From the NCBI GenBank assembly GCA_018065765.1, contig JAGHSR010000123.1, positions 1 to 33,181 on the forward strand: a stretch of 33,181 nt of DNA. The letters run 5' to 3'. This document shows, one piece after another, positions 1 to 7,528 of the stretch; position 1 is the first letter of the stretch, and every line of letters begins with the position of its first letter. The stretch is from Candidatus Colicola coprequi (lineage in GTDB: Bacteria; Bacteroidota; Bacteroidia; Bacteroidales; Paludibacteraceae). The translations under genes were made by a program, and so were the position numbers. The notes below the pieces were generated by a model. The model ran no database searches. It was given only the letters and a program-made list of their open reading frames with translations, and was not told the origin of the DNA.

Positions 1-27
1 TATATATTCTGTAAAAAATTACAACTT

Positions 28-1626
28 ATGCACTTTACGAAAGTTCTTGAATTGGCAGTTGTTTCATTGGTATCTTTTTTATTTTTTAGTTGTCAGATGC
101 ATGATTTCGAATCGTCAGTATTTGACACTCTAGATAGAATGATATGGAGAAATCCGGATAGTGCATTATATATATTGGATAGTCTCAAATCATGCAGACT
201 CAGTGAGGTTGAGAACCAATATTGTGACATGATGACATCGTATGCGTCTTTTCGTACGCGTCCACATTTTGTGGAAATAGATTTCGAGAAAATGGGCAAG
301 GAATTTGAAAAGCGACGATATATTGTTTATGCGGGGCAGGCTTATTACATACAAGGAGTTATGTTGGAATGGAGAGATGAAACATATCAAGCAATGCAGA
401 AATTTAAAATGGCAGAGCATTTGTTGATGAAAGGTGATGCCAATGGAGAGTGGATAGGTGCTACCTATTACAAAATGGGTTCTCTTTCTGAAACCGAACA
501 ATTATCAGATGTAGCATTGGAATATTATAGTAAGGCTATACCCTATTTGGAACGAGCAAATCTAACCTTGTTTCTTGCGTGTGCTTATCGTGATGTGGCC
601 AGAAATACGAAAGAATTACAAAAACGCGAAGAATATTTTAGAAAAGCTCTAAATGAAGCTGCAAAACTGAAAGATAATCTTTTTTATTATGAATTAAAAT
701 ATTTGGTTTGTTCCCTATTAGAGTCTTCCAATATAACCGAAATAAATAGGTTAAACCATATTTTGGTTGATTCGTTGGGATTGAATAGATATGCTCACAG
801 TCTATCTGAATGGTATATTGCTCAATCAGATATTGATTCTGCAGAAATGTATCTTGATTTGTTCTCAACGGATACTTCGTTGATTTCTTGGAGCAAAAAC
901 AAATGGCATTATGTCCACAGTCTACTACTACAGAAAGAAGGTAAAAATGACATGGCATATGAAGAGATGAGAAACTTGTATGATAATGAAGTAGCAGAAA
1001 CGAAAGAAACAGGAAAAACAAGAACATATGCAATAGCGAAGCGGTATGACTTGGCATTGGAACAAGAACGGAATATGCGTTTGGTATTGTCACAACAAAG
1101 GTCGTACCTGATAATTGGACTTCTTGCTGTGCTATTGGTGACATTGGGGGCTATTGTTGTGGCGCAAAGGAGTCGTAAATTGGCAACGCAGACAAAAATT
1201 GAGAGTTTAAAAGCTGAATTGGATGCGAAACGTGCAAGTCTTACGAGAATACTGCGTCAACGTGTGGAGGTGGCTCGACAGATGCAATTGGAGAAACTTC
1301 GTAATGGTTCTACGGGAAAAATCCCAGAGTGGATTCAAACGTTTTTATCGGAAAATCTATGGGAACATTGGGAGGGTTTTCAGGAAGAGTTTAACAGTTT
1401 GTATAATAATTTACTCACGAATCTAAAAACTCAATACCCTGCTTTGACATCAGCGGATTTACAGATGATCGCGTTGATGGTGTTGGGATTATCTATCTCG
1501 GATATATGTTTACTTTTGAATCAAACCAAGCATACGGTATGGAGCAGAAGATTGCGTATCAAAACACATCTAAGTCTTACAAAAGAAGATGATTTGGACG
1601 AGTGGGTGGCCAATAGGATTAAGTAG
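28..1626 (+). CDS. Membrane-anchored TPR protein with C-terminal helix-turn-helix (putative regulator)
   Basis: This 532-residue protein has the layout of a common Bacteroidota family of membrane-tethered regulators. Residues 1-22 form a hydrophobic leader ending in Cys22 (FFSC), a poor but possible lipoprotein signal. Residues about 35-345 are helical, with repeats that look like tetratricopeptide units (for example around residues 145-215). A single membrane segment lies at about 359-377, followed by a basic, charged coiled-coil stretch to about 430. Residues about 472-520 resemble a LuxR-like helix-turn-helix ending in a RRLRIKTHL segment. I infer a periplasmic TPR sensor and a cytoplasmic DNA-binding end. 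The target is unknown. It stands alone: the next gene is convergent, and the upstream neighbour is outside the window. Only 27 bases precede the start, so its promoter cannot be judged. Confidence 0.8.
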   Translation: MHFTKVLELAVVSLVSFLFFSCQMHDFESSVFDTLDRMIWRNPDSALYILDSLKSCRLSEVENQYCDMMTSYASFRTRPHFVEIDFEKMGKEFEKRRYIVYAGQAYYIQGVMLEWRDETYQAMQKFKMAEHLLMKGDANGEWIGATYYKMGSLSETEQLSDVALEYYSKAIPYLERANLTLFLACAYRDVARNTKELQKREEYFRKALNEAAKLKDNLFYYELKYLVCSLLESSNITEINRLNHILVDSLGLNRYAHSLSEWYIAQSDIDSAEMYLDLFSTDTSLISWSKNKWHYVHSLLLQKEGKNDMAYEEMRNLYDNEVAETKETGKTRTYAIAKRYDLALEQERNMRLVLSQQRSYLIIGLLAVLLVTLGAIVVAQRSRKLATQTKIESLKAELDAKRASLTRILRQRVEVARQMQLEKLRNGSTGKIPEWIQTFLSENLWEHWEGFQEEFNSLYNNLLTNLKTQYPALTSADLQMIALMVLGLSISDICLLLNQTKHTVWSRRLRIKTHLSLTKEDDLDEWVANRIK

Positions 1627-1637
1627 TAACTCGCAAT

Positions 1638-1689
1638 AAAAAAATGTTCCACGAATAGAGCCTGTACGACATCTAATTCGTGGAACATT
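1638..1689 (-). terminator. Intrinsic terminator of the minus-strand operon ending in miaB
   Basis: A perfect 14-bp inverted repeat (1643-1656 with 1676-1689, left arm AATGTTCCACGAAT) encloses a 19-base loop. Read on the minus strand, the stem is followed at once by seven T residues (1644 to 1638), the classical form for a transcript leaving miaB. On the plus strand only a weak AT-rich tail follows, so any effect on the convergent TPR gene would be weaker. Confidence 0.85.
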
Positions 1690-1719
1690 GAAATTTATAA
1701 GCGGCAAGAGAAAGGAGTA

Positions 1720-3033
1720 TTATTTTACCACTTCTCCCTTGAGTGTTGCTGCAGAAGCTTCACGGATAAGTACGTGAATAAACTCTCCGATATGTCGGTT
1801 TTGACGCGGGAAGACGACAGTTTTGTACTGGCTTGTTCTGCCGAACATCTGTTCGGGACTCCGTTTGCTATACCCCTCAACCAGCACTTCCCGCACCTTG
1901 CCGATTTCCCGTTGGTTGCTTTCCAATGAGAGTTGATTTTGCAGTGCGATAATCTCGTTCAAACGGCGTACTTTTTCCTCCTCGCTGATATTGTCGGGCA
2001 GATGTTTTTGAGCAAAGGTGCCAGGCCGTTCGCTATACTTGAACATGAAAGCTGTATCGAAACCCACTTCGCGCATCAGGCTGAGGGTCTGTGCGTGGTC
2101 TTCTAATGTCTCATCGTGGAAACCGCAGAAGACATCCGTGCCGATAGCTACATCCGGGATAATACGACGGATAGCCGCTATGCGGTCCAAATACCACTCA
2201 CGGGTGTATTTGCGATTCATAGACTTAAGAATGGCATTACTACCACTCTGAACCGGCAGGTGAATGAATCGGCAGATGTTGTTATATTTGGCAATTATTT
2301 GCAAGGTTTCATCGGACATATCCTTTGGGTGCGAGGTGGTGAAACGGATCCGCATATTAGGTTCCGCCTCAGCCACCATGGCGAGCAATTGCGGGAAAGC
2401 TATATCCTCAAACCGATAGGAATTGACGTTTTGTCCCAAGAGGGTCACTTCTTTGTAACCCTTTTGAGACAAATCGTGTACTTCATTGAGAATGCTTTTG
2501 ACATCGCGGCTGCGTTCTCTGCCACGTGTATAGGGTACAACGCAATAACTACAGAAGTTGTTGCAACCACGCATGATACTCACAAATCCTGAGATGGACT
2601 TACCTATACGGGCAGGGATGATGTCAGCATAGGTTTCCGTCTTGCTTAGGAAGATATTGATGGCTTTGTTGCCGGTCAGACATTGCGCTAAAAGGTTAGG
2701 AATGTCCAAATACGCATCGGGGCCTGCCACAAAATCCACGTGGTAATCGTGAATTAGTTCTTCGCCCATCCGTTCAGCCATGCAGCCTATGATACCTATG
2801 ATGAGTTTTGACGAAGAGCGTTTGCGATGGATGGCTTGAATCTCCTGTAAGCGGTGGATGACTGTCTGCTCCGCTTTGTCGCGAATACTGCATGTATTGA
2901 GAATGACGATGTCGGCATCGTCCAATGTGTCGGTCAACACGGCATCGGTGGTCTGCATAACAGCAGCCACGACCTCACTATCGGCTACGTTCATTTGGCA
3001 GCCGTAAGTCTCTATATAAAATCGATGAGTCAC
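1720..3033 (-). CDS. miaB: tRNA-2-methylthio-N6-dimethylallyladenosine synthase MiaB
   Basis: MiaB is a radical-SAM methylthiotransferase. It adds a methylthio group to i6A37 of tRNAs reading codons that begin with U. The 437 residues match the usual length. The N-terminal UPF0004 domain carries the three cluster cysteines C12 (YGCQMN), C48 (NTCSIRD) and C84 (GCMAE). The radical-SAM triad is C157, C161 and C164 (GCNNFCSYC), followed by PYTRGRERSR. The last 60 or so residues fit a TRAM RNA-binding domain. The start is GTG: YGCQMN must lie about 10 residues in, and no ATG is available upstream. That GTG follows the nagB stop codon directly, in the same frame, so translation is probably coupled. 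It is the last gene of the operon, with a strong terminator just beyond it. Confidence 0.96.
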   Translation of the reverse strand: MTHRFYIETYGCQMNVADSEVVAAVMQTTDAVLTDTLDDADIVILNTCSIRDKAEQTVIHRLQEIQAIHRKRSSSKLIIGIIGCMAERMGEELIHDYHVDFVAGPDAYLDIPNLLAQCLTGNKAINIFLSKTETYADIIPARIGKSISGFVSIMRGCNNFCSYCVVPYTRGRERSRDVKSILNEVHDLSQKGYKEVTLLGQNVNSYRFEDIAFPQLLAMVAEAEPNMRIRFTTSHPKDMSDETLQIIAKYNNICRFIHLPVQSGSNAILKSMNRKYTREWYLDRIAAIRRIIPDVAIGTDVFCGFHDETLEDHAQTLSLMREVGFDTAFMFKYSERPGTFAQKHLPDNISEEEKVRRLNEIIALQNQLSLESNQREIGKVREVLVEGYSKRSPEQMFGRTSQYKTVVFPRQNRHIGEFIHVLIREASAATLKGEVVK

Positions 3034-3843
3034 TTACAGGAGTGTCTGTGGGTTGAGGTTATTTTTCTCAATGTCACGGAAATAGCGATAGGTGCCCACT
3101 TTGAGTTCGTCGCAAGCAGCGTCATCGCAGACGATAATACCATGTTGGTGCATTTGGAGCGCAGAGATAGTCCACATATGAGAAATAGGTTTCTCTATGG
3201 CGTGCAGCAGAGCGCGTGCTTTGCCGTGACCATTCACCATAATGAGTACTTCCTTGGCATCCATGATAGTACCGACACCTACGGTAAGAGCCGTCTTGGG
3301 TACTTGGTTGACATCGTTGTTGAAGAAACGAGAGTTGGCGATGATGGTATCTGTGGTTAACTCTTTCTTACGCGTGCGGCTTGTCAGAGATGAGCCGGGT
3401 TCGTTAAAAGCGATATGACCATCAGGACCGATACCACCCAAGAAAAGTTGGATACCGCCATAGTTTTTGATTTTAGCCTCATAACGAGCGCACTCAGCCT
3501 CGAGGTCGGCAGCATTGCCGTTGAGGATATTGACATTGTCCTTGCGGATGTCAATATGGCTAAAGAAATTGTTCCACATAAAACTATGATAACTCTCTGG
3601 ATGGTCTTCCGGAATACCTACGTACTCGTCCATATTGAAAGTTACCACATTACGGAAACTGACTTTACCTTGTTTGTTAAGTTCAATCAGGTGTTTGTAC
3701 ATACCAAGAGGTGAACTACCGGTAGGCAGTCCCAAAACAAAAGGATTGCTCTCTTTGGGAGCAAACTCGTTGATACGACGTGCTACATAATTAGCAGCCC
3801 ATTCGCTCAATAATTCATAATTTGGTTCAATAATAACTCGCAT
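3034..3843 (-). CDS. nagB: Glucosamine-6-phosphate deaminase NagB
   Basis: NagB converts glucosamine 6-phosphate to fructose 6-phosphate and ammonia, the step that feeds amino sugars into glycolysis. At 269 residues it is close to the E. coli enzyme, and the catalytic residues fall at the same numbers: D72 (FNMDEY), D141, H143 and E148 (GPDGHIAFNEPGSS). The phosphate-binding loop LPTGSSP is at residues 39-45. It begins 25 bases after the glgB stop and its own stop touches the miaB start, so it sits in the middle of a four-gene minus-strand transcript. With the YhcH-type gene at the head of this operon, it suggests use of host or dietary amino sugars. I see no separate promoter in the short gap before it. 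Confidence 0.97.
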   Translation of the reverse strand: MRVIIEPNYELLSEWAANYVARRINEFAPKESNPFVLGLPTGSSPLGMYKHLIELNKQGKVSFRNVVTFNMDEYVGIPEDHPESYHSFMWNNFFSHIDIRKDNVNILNGNAADLEAECARYEAKIKNYGGIQLFLGGIGPDGHIAFNEPGSSLTSRTRKKELTTDTIIANSRFFNNDVNQVPKTALTVGVGTIMDAKEVLIMVNGHGKARALLHAIEKPISHMWTISALQMHQHGIIVCDDAACDELKVGTYRYFRDIEKNNLNPQTLL

Positions 3844-3868
3844 GATATTTTGTGATTAAATTTGTTAA

Positions 3869-5896
3869 TTAGTCGATTTTTCTTAGGACGATGGCTGTTC
3901 TGGCCGGCAGATAGAGACGAAGCCACTCTTTGTTCTCTTTCTTGTACAAGAGGTCTGATTGGGTTAGGTGCTCCACACCGTCGTCATTCAGTCCAAACCC
4001 GCCAAACTGCTTGGCATCGGTATCCAAAACCACTTGCCACTTGCCGGGCTGCACTAATATACCATAATCAGCGTATGACTTGACACCACTCCAGTTGAAG
4101 ACAAACAGGAGTTGATCACGCTGATACGCCACCACCTGATCTCCCTCGTTGTCCCATAGTTTGTCAATCCATGGTGCGTGCACGCCACATTGGTCCTTGA
4201 CCGGTGTTAGGTAATCGCGAAGTAATCGTACCATTGCTTGGTCAAAACGATTCAAATCTTGATAGTAGTAGTTAGGGTTGTCCACCAGACTCCACTGGCG
4301 ACGAGCATACTTGTGACTCCATCCGTTGCCTTGTCGTGGAAAATCAATCCATTCGGGGTGTCCAAACTCGTTGCCCATGAAATTGAGGTAACCTCCGTTA
4401 ATGGTAGAAGCAGTGATGAGGCGAATCATCTTGTGAAGAGCAATCCCCCGATTGACTGTATAGGTGGCATGTCCATGTTCAAAATGCCAGTACATATCAG
4501 CATCCACGAGGCGGAAAATAATTGTTTTGTCGCCCACTAATGCTTGGTCGTGGCTCTCTGCATAGGATATGGTTTTTTCGTCTTGACGGCGATGCGTCAT
4601 CTCATAGAAGATGTGCCCAGCTTTCCAATCTTCGTCTCTGACCTCTTTGATGTATTTAATCCAAAAGTCAGGGATACCCATAGCCAATCGGTAGTCAAAT
4701 CCCATACCTCCCCCCTCTATGGGGAAAGCCAATCCCGGCATCCCGGACATATCTTCGGCTATCGTGATAGCATTCGGTTTAACCTGATGAATCAGCTTGT
4801 TTGCCAAAGTTAGATAGGCGATGGCGTCGCCATCCTCGTTGCCGTTGTAGTAGCAATCGTAGTTCACGAAATCTTCGCCCAAACCATGAGTGAGGTACAT
4901 CATAGACGTAACACCATCAAAACGGAACCCATCGAAATCGTAGATATCCATCCAAAACTTGCAATTGCTCAGTAGGAAGTGCAACACCTCCGGTTTTCCG
5001 TAATCAAAGCACAAGCTATCCCAAGCCGGATGTTCTCGACGCGCACCTGCGTGAAAATATTGATAAGGTGTTCCATCGAAATTGCTCAATCCTTCTCGTT
5101 CATTTTTGACAGCGTGCGAATGAACGAGATCCATGATGACGCACATACCTCTATTATGTGCATCAGCAATGAGCATCTGCAGTTCTTCCGGTGTGCCGAA
5201 ACGACTGCTGGCTGCAAAGAAATTGCTCACATGATACCCAAAACTGCCATAATAAGGGTGTTCCTGGATAGCCATGAGTTGTATGCAGTTGTATCCCAAT
5301 TCTGCAATTCGTGGAAGTACATTCAGCCGAAACTCGCTGTATGTACTAACTTTTTCATCCTCTCCACTCATGCCGATATGGCACTCGTAAATGAAAAGTT
5401 GCTCGTCTTTATTTCTCCGTTTTTTTTGCTTAGCAGGGCGTTCCATTTTCTTAATGTCCCATACTTGAGCAGAAAAAAGTTTGGTTTCACTATCTTGAAC
5501 CACCCGTGTGGCATAACTGGGTATGCGTTCTCCCCATCCACCCTGCCACTCAACCAGCAATTTGAAAAGTTGCCCTTCGACAAATGCGTTGTTATCAAAC
5601 TCTTTTTCCCATACACCATTCCCGATGTGTTGCAATCGGTATGTTTCGTCCTTTTGCCAAGCGTTCATATCACCCTTGATATAAATGGCGGTAGCGTTGG
5701 GAGCCCACTCACGGAACAGCCATCCGGTCGCTGTTTTATGCAATCCGAAATACAGATATCCATTCGCCCAATCGGACAAAGACATTCCGTCAGTCAGAGC
5801 GGTTTCCCTACGTTTGGCGTAGTCGTGACGTGCTTGAATGGCACTAGCATACGGCTGAAGATAGGGGTCGTTTTGTATGAGTTTGAGGCGTCTCAT
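3869..5896 (-). CDS. glgB: 1,4-alpha-glucan branching enzyme (GH13)
   Basis: GlgB makes alpha-1,6 branches in glycogen by cutting and transferring alpha-1,4 chains. The 675-residue protein has an N-terminal CBM48-like beta domain (about residues 45-150), a GH13 TIM barrel (about 165-560) and a C-terminal beta domain ending in AIVLRKID. The GH13 motifs are clear: DLVHSH at 256-261, GFRFDGVTSM with nucleophile D327, IAED with acid/base E381, and AESHD with H449 and D450. The sequence resembles the eukaryote-like branching enzymes found in Bacteroidota more than the longer E. coli type. No glgA, glgC or glgP lies nearby. It starts 9 bases after the YhcH-family stop and is probably cotranscribed with it and with nagB. 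Confidence 0.95.
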   Translation of the reverse strand: MRRLKLIQNDPYLQPYASAIQARHDYAKRRETALTDGMSLSDWANGYLYFGLHKTATGWLFREWAPNATAIYIKGDMNAWQKDETYRLQHIGNGVWEKEFDNNAFVEGQLFKLLVEWQGGWGERIPSYATRVVQDSETKLFSAQVWDIKKMERPAKQKKRRNKDEQLFIYECHIGMSGEDEKVSTYSEFRLNVLPRIAELGYNCIQLMAIQEHPYYGSFGYHVSNFFAASSRFGTPEELQMLIADAHNRGMCVIMDLVHSHAVKNEREGLSNFDGTPYQYFHAGARREHPAWDSLCFDYGKPEVLHFLLSNCKFWMDIYDFDGFRFDGVTSMMYLTHGLGEDFVNYDCYYNGNEDGDAIAYLTLANKLIHQVKPNAITIAEDMSGMPGLAFPIEGGGMGFDYRLAMGIPDFWIKYIKEVRDEDWKAGHIFYEMTHRRQDEKTISYAESHDQALVGDKTIIFRLVDADMYWHFEHGHATYTVNRGIALHKMIRLITASTINGGYLNFMGNEFGHPEWIDFPRQGNGWSHKYARRQWSLVDNPNYYYQDLNRFDQAMVRLLRDYLTPVKDQCGVHAPWIDKLWDNEGDQVVAYQRDQLLFVFNWSGVKSYADYGILVQPGKWQVVLDTDAKQFGGFGLNDDGVEHLTQSDLLYKKENKEWLRLYLPARTAIVLRKID

Positions 5897-5905
5897 TATT
5901 TCTCA

Positions 5906-6361
5906 TTATTGTTGTACGCGCGCTTTAACTATGATTTTGCGGTATTGCTTACCGTCTGCAATACCGGGGCTGTGTGCATCGGAAGGGAAGAAGACGACAA
6001 AGTGACCTGCGGGGACATTCATTCGAATGGTGGGAGCATCACCATAAAATTCGACATCCTTACCCTCGTCGTATTCAGCGGTAACATCTTGGCAGTCTTC
6101 CTGTGATTTCCACCCCATAGTCTCACTATCCGTAAGAGGAATCTGAATATCGATATAGTCCTTGTGTGATTCAAGACGGCAGTCCTTTTCTTTTTTCCCG
6201 ATAAAATCGAGGATATTGACATATAGGTCATCTCCATCTAACTTGATTTTGCAAGCAGGCAATTCCTCCAAATCGTTGTCATTAAAGAATTGCATAAAAC
6301 GTTCTAAACCGGGTACACTATCGTAGTACAGGTCTGCATTTTCCAATTTGTCAACAATCAT
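5906..6361 (-). CDS. YhcH/YjgK/YiaL family protein (cupin-like, sugar metabolism)
   Basis: The 151 residues match the YhcH/YjgK/YiaL (DUF386) family, small double-stranded beta-helix proteins often found in sialic-acid and other sugar operons. Their exact reaction is not settled for most members. Visible family features are the ESHKDYIDIQ segment, with possible metal ligands E64, H66 and D68, and the VPAGHFVVFFPSDAHSPG segment with H120 and H130. It is the first gene of the minus-strand operon, 31 bases from a well-formed promoter. Sitting with nagB, it may handle a sugar or sugar-phosphate anomer on the way to central metabolism. That role is inferred from context only. Confidence 0.9.
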   Translation of the reverse strand: MIVDKLENADLYYDSVPGLERFMQFFNDNDLEELPACKIKLDGDDLYVNILDFIGKKEKDCRLESHKDYIDIQIPLTDSETMGWKSQEDCQDVTAEYDEGKDVEFYGDAPTIRMNVPAGHFVVFFPSDAHSPGIADGKQYRKIIVKARVQQ

Positions 6362-6391
6362 AATAAGTGATTTTTATACGCTATTTGGCCG

Positions 6392-6423
6392 CAAAGGTAC
6401 AAAAATATTTGTACACGTGCAAA
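6392..6423 (-). promoter_or_regulatory. Bacteroidota promoter for the YhcH-glgB-nagB-miaB operon
   Basis: On the minus strand, TTTG at 6423-6420 is followed after exactly 20 bases by TACCTTTG at 6399-6392, a full match to the Bacteroidota -33/-7 consensus. Transcription should begin roughly 7 bases further on, leaving a leader of about 25 bases before the start at 6361. Its -33 half overlaps the promoter of the divergent gene. Confidence 0.85.
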
Positions 6424-6439
6424 TTTTATTGTATCTTTG
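6408..6439 (+). promoter_or_regulatory. Bacteroidota promoter for the acyltransferase/M13/Dabb genes
   Basis: TTTG at 6408-6411, a 20-base spacer and TATCTTTG at 6432-6439 match the Bacteroidota consensus. The start codon at 6470 lies about 24 bases beyond the expected start of transcription. The shared segment 6408-6423 contains the palindrome CACGTG (6414-6419) between the two opposed -33 boxes. Confidence 0.85.
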
Positions 6440-6469
6440 TGCCCGATTTTGAAAAACGAATAAACTCCT

Positions 6470-7528
6470 ATGCACAAACTTTTAAATTTTTCATCACATC
6501 GTCAATCCAATATGGAACTGCTCAGAATAGTGGCCATGTTTTTGGTTTTGGTAGTTCATGCAGATTTTGCAGCTTTGGGGCACCCCACCCACGCAGATGC
6601 TGTAAACGAGACCATGACAACGATATGGCGATATGTGTTTGAAGGGTTGGCAATTGTGTGCGTGAACGTGTTTGTTTTGTTGTCCGGTTGGTTTGGTATC
6701 CGATCATCTTGGAAAGGATTTTTTAAATTCATATTTCAAGTTGCCTTTTTCTCAATAGGTCTATTTATATTGGGGTTAAGTATGGGGTGGACGACTTTCT
6801 CATGGGAAAATTTGTTGGGTGCACTGACTTTCACGAATGTACCAGCAACCGAATATATTCCACTGTATTGGTTCATTGTGTCGTACATGGGATTGTATTT
6901 ATTCGCTCCCGTACTGAATGCTTTTATTGAAACTGCGTCTCGTCACAAGTTGGGCGCTGTGACTTTGGCATTTTTTGCTTTTCAGTCCCTGTATGGATGG
7001 ATATTGGGAAATGAGTGGACGATGTTTAAAGACGGTTATTCCACTTTCTCGTTCATAGGCTTGTATTTATTGGCCCAATATGTGAGAAAATATCCGATGA
7101 AATGGACACAATTCGCAGCTAAAACAGACTTGGGAATTTATGCTTTTTTGGCTCTACTGATAGCCGCTATCGGGTTTGCAGGAGTGTGGTTTGAAATCAG
7201 CGGTCTTAATACACTCGTGTTGGCATATAGTAATCCTTTAGTGATCATGGAGTCTTTGTTTTTGATTTTATTTTTCTCCAAAATTCACATACAAAGTTCC
7301 GTTATTAATTACATCGCGGGGTCTGCCTTCTCTGTTTTCTTGGTGCACCTCAACCCCAATTTTTACTTCGAGGCATTCAAACGTCCTATCAATCAGATAG
7401 ATGCAAGTTATTCGCCATGGATGGCCACCTTATTGATATTTTTATTCATGTTAGGTATTTACGTGGTAGCAGTATTGGTGGATCAGTTGCGCATTATACT
7501 ATGGAACATTATAAATCGTAAAAAATGA
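6470..7528 (+). CDS. Acyltransferase 3 family integral membrane protein
   Basis: The 352 residues contain about ten hydrophobic membrane segments. The first carries the acyltransferase-3 signature: R19 and H30 in a segment reading LLRIVAMFLVLVVH. Members move acyl groups, mostly acetyl or succinyl, onto sugars of exopolysaccharide, O-antigen or other exported molecules. The substrate cannot be told here, since no glycan-biosynthesis genes are adjacent. I kept the first ATG because it sits at a sensible distance from the promoter; Met15 just before LLRIVAM is a possible alternative. Its TGA stop overlaps the ATG of the M13 peptidase (ATGATG), so the two are translationally coupled. Confidence 0.88.
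   Translation: MHKLLNFSSHRQSNMELLRIVAMFLVLVVHADFAALGHPTHADAVNETMTTIWRYVFEGLAIVCVNVFVLLSGWFGIRSSWKGFFKFIFQVAFFSIGLFILGLSMGWTTFSWENLLGALTFTNVPATEYIPLYWFIVSYMGLYLFAPVLNAFIETASRHKLGAVTLAFFAFQSLYGWILGNEWTMFKDGYSTFSFIGLYLLAQYVRKYPMKWTQFAAKTDLGIYAFLALLIAAIGFAGVWFEISGLNTLVLAYSNPLVIMESLFLILFFSKIHIQSSVINYIAGSAFSVFLVHLNPNFYFEAFKRPINQIDASYSPWMATLLIFLFMLGIYVVAVLVDQLRIILWNIINRKK

Noticed and set aside
4979..6106. Long open frame on the plus strand, 375 codons
   Set aside because: It lies antisense to glgB and the YhcH-type gene, both of which have clear family motifs. The frame has no recognisable domain and no ribosome binding site or promoter.
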